Of a stretch of 64,000 bases of DNA, positions 62,403-64,000 are shown in pieces. Under the pieces are notes generated by a model. It was not told the DNA's origin. It worked only from the letters and a program-made list of their open reading frames with translations, and did no database searches. Positions within the stretch are counted from its first letter, which is position 1. Each line of letters opens with the position of its first letter. The stretch is from positions 434,001 to 498,000 of the forward strand of contig CAWBLP010000008.1 of the NCBI GenBank assembly GCA_963789495.1, written 5' to 3'. A program made the position numbers and the translations under genes. Source of the DNA: CAWBLP01 sp963789495 (GTDB lineage: Bacteria; Pseudomonadota; Alphaproteobacteria; Acetobacterales; Acetobacteraceae).

Positions 62403-62534
62403 ATGCTCGGCGTCATTTCGTATGCTGTATTTTTGGGGCTGCTGGGGCTGGTCATGCTGATGATCTCGAGCAGCGGAAGAGATCTAGCTGGCGCCAACGC
62501 TACCGCAGCGATGCTTTCCGCTCGACTGCACTAA
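62403..62534 (+). CDS. Tiny membrane protein, 43 residues
   Basis: ATG 62403 directly follows a strong GGAGGCGAGG ribosome site. The product begins MLGVISYAVFLGLLGLVMLM, then ISSSGRDLAGANATAAMLSARLH: one membrane helix and a short polar tail. Size and topology resemble small phage membrane proteins, but no homology is claimed. Confidence 0.55.
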   Translation: MLGVISYAVFLGLLGLVMLMISSSGRDLAGANATAAMLSARLH

Positions 62535-62876
62535 GCTTCGCGTTGGGACATCATCCCTTCGACGCGCAAGCGGAAGCTTGGGAAGGTGGTGCGGAAGAAG
62601 GCGACGGCCCGCCCGAACCCGGCGCCTTCCGAAACCAGTTGACATTAACGATCCGTCCGACGCAGCTTTGGCATCGGAGCCTCAGAAACTCCATAGGCAG
62701 TGGCGACCACCGCGACGATACGCGGTTCGCGATCAGGTCCGGGGGCGGTGCGCGCATGTCCAGGGGGCAACCCTAAAGGCGTGCTGGCCCGATCTACTGC
62801 CGGGTTTCTGACCCCCGGACTGCTGCGGCCTCAGAAACCGCACGTGCTCCGGCAACCTGAGCAGTAGGAGCCTCGC
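62535..62876. other. Intergenic region, 342 bp, no gene seen
   Basis: No motif-bearing frame on either strand. The end contains the AGGAG ribosome site of the following gene (62864-62868). Confidence 0.45.
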
Positions 62877-63626
62877 ATGCAACCCGCACGCGATAACGCC
62901 CAGACACACCCCAAATCATCCCGCCGCGCCTTGTTCGCCGGTGGCACTGCCGCACTGCTCGCGGCAGCAGTCACCACGGCGGCGCATTCCGCGCCCGTCG
63001 AGACCGGCACCGATGCCGAGCTGCTGGCGTTGGCGGCCGAGTTCTGGCGGCACAATGACAAGATAGAGCAGTGGAATGCTGGCCGAATCCAAGAGGCCGA
63101 GGGCGAGCGGCACAACTGTTCGTGGTGGGATTGCTGCCGGGCAATGACCGGCATCGTGCCGCAGACGGCAGCGGGCCGCCAAGCCAAGGCGGCGGTGGCC
63201 CTTGTGGCGCTGGAAGGCGTGCAGGACTGCCAACATGACGTCGAGGCCCTTGTGCGGGCCGTGCTGGCCGAAAACGGCGGCCGCGCGGCCAGGAGTATAG
63301 GGCCGGACCATCCGCCCATCCCGGCGCCGGACCCCGATGCCGAATTGGTCGCAATCTGCGCGGAGTTCGTGGCAGCCGATGCAGATCTTCGGGCGTCTGA
63401 TGCCGCCAGCTTTGAGGACGACGAAGTCTCCGGGGCTATCAACAGGCGGTGGTATGGCGCTCTGGATCGGCTCACCCCAATCCAGGCCCGGACACAGGCC
63501 GGCCGGCGGGCGAAGGCGGATGCGGCTTACCTCGCGCTGAAGTCGACGGGTATCCATGGCGACCAACGCGAGGAAACGCTCGCCCTGGCGGCCCTGGCGG
63601 AACTGACCGGGAGGGCGTCGGCATGA
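62877..63626 (+). CDS. Exported protein with Tat-like signal and two related helical repeats
   Basis: 249 residues from ATG 62877, with AGGAG seven bases upstream. The N-terminus SSRRALFAGGTAALLAAAVT, followed by AHSA, looks like a twin-arginine or Sec signal with a cleavage site. The mature part has two similar units: DAELLALAAEFWRHND..AAGRQAKAAVALVAL and DAELVAICAEFVAADA..QAGRRAKADAAYLAL. Similar proteins with DAELLALxAEF and RTxxGxxAKA patterns are common in alphaproteobacterial prophages. Function is unknown. It overlaps the next gene by ATGA. Confidence 0.7.
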   Translation: MQPARDNAQTHPKSSRRALFAGGTAALLAAAVTTAAHSAPVETGTDAELLALAAEFWRHNDKIEQWNAGRIQEAEGERHNCSWWDCCRAMTGIVPQTAAGRQAKAAVALVALEGVQDCQHDVEALVRAVLAENGGRAARSIGPDHPPIPAPDPDAELVAICAEFVAADADLRASDAASFEDDEVSGAINRRWYGALDRLTPIQARTQAGRRAKADAAYLALKSTGIHGDQREETLALAALAELTGRASA

Positions 63627-63997
63627 GCGCGACCACCGCACCCGAGACCACCGCCAGCACCCTTGGGATGTTGGACATGGAAACGCCGCTATCGGACCTG
63701 AGTGCACTGACCGGCCTGCTGGCCCTTGCGATAGTCTCTGACGGAGCGGTGACGAAAGATCATCTACATTACATTGCCGGCCAGCTGTTCGCCGTGCACC
63801 GGAAGCTTTATGCGTGCTGGGATTCGCTCTGTGACGAAAAGCGGGTCGAATATGAGCAGCACCGGGAGGTTTTGGCCAAAGCTGAGGCGAAGGCGAAGGA
63901 AGCCCCGGCGGCAGAAGGCGCCCGCGCCAAGTCGGGATGGCGGCGGGGAGCCGGCGGCATGAGTGGCAACAGAGCGGTAACCACCGATCGGCGGTAA
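63623..63997 (+). CDS. Unknown helical element protein
   Basis: 124 residues from ATG 63623, overlapping the previous stop. TPLSDLSALTGLLALAIVSDGAVTKDHLHYIAGQLFAVHRKLYACWDSL is a helical core, followed by an alanine/lysine-rich coil (EVLAKAEAKAKEAPAAEG) and a basic end. It is probably co-expressed with the exported protein before it. No family is recognised. Confidence 0.6.
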   Translation: MSATTAPETTASTLGMLDMETPLSDLSALTGLLALAIVSDGAVTKDHLHYIAGQLFAVHRKLYACWDSLCDEKRVEYEQHREVLAKAEAKAKEAPAAEGARAKSGWRRGAGGMSGNRAVTTDRR

Positions 63998-64000
63998 GCC

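Overview
The window is GC-rich chromosomal DNA from an alphaproteobacterium. Gene content and codon use fit Rhodospirillales, probably Acetobacteraceae, but that placement is inference. Coding is dense, with many ATGA/GTGA/TGATG overlaps. No rRNA gene, complete tRNA gene or CRISPR array was seen.

Layout. (1) 0-13.8 kb: the end of a HAD phosphatase, a stand-alone LpxA-type acyltransferase, an unknown protein with a duplicated domain, an enolase-superfamily/serine-hydrolase pair, a CitE-like lyase/class III CoA-transferase pair, a cyclopropane fatty acid synthase, an NHL propeller, a DUF35-thiolase fusion and an LVIVD-repeat protein. (2) 14.07-15.37 kb: a complete IS5-group insertion sequence whose CTAA target duplication contains the stop codon of a threonine aldolase-like gene. 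(3) 15.4-35.3 kb: metabolism of CoA esters and small molecules (LLM flavin oxidoreductases, SDR, thioesterase, enoyl-CoA hydratases, acyl-CoA dehydrogenase with a fused succinyl-CoA-synthetase-like ligase, class III aminotransferase, a second CoA-transferase), a CbpA/CbpM chaperone pair, a MoxR/CoxE pair whose CoxE frame is broken, and an orphan methyltransferase. (4) 35.4-41.1 kb, minus strand: a group 3b-type [NiFe]-hydrogenase operon (HydB, a cNMP-domain protein, HydG, HydD, HydA, a Uma2 nuclease-fold protein and the maturation protease). (5) 41.3-48.2 kb: Ada, an MFS transporter, small proteins, a candidate sRNA, a HPF-like protein, then rplY-pth-ychF, each frameshifted as written. (6) 48.24 kb to the window end: an integrative element in the 3' half of tRNA-Glu(CUC). 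It carries an integrase, an AlpA-like regulator, tiny coupled ORFs, a prim-pol, a RepA-like ATPase, an iteron-like array, a Nu1-like (small terminase) protein with a duplicated core, a chain of unknown genes, a short tape-measure/lysozyme protein, an IS630 and small membrane or exported proteins. Its right end lies outside the window.

The left arm of the element (int, alpA, primase/rep, origin-like iterons, terS-like, with no capsid, portal or large terminase seen) resembles a phage satellite more than a complete prophage. This is the best candidate for an undescribed system here. Two repeat families run through the chromosomal part: a modular element made of consecutive hairpins (three copies) and a short REP-like palindrome. 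The frameshifts in three adjacent core genes suggest single-base consensus errors, so other apparent pseudogenes should be read with caution.
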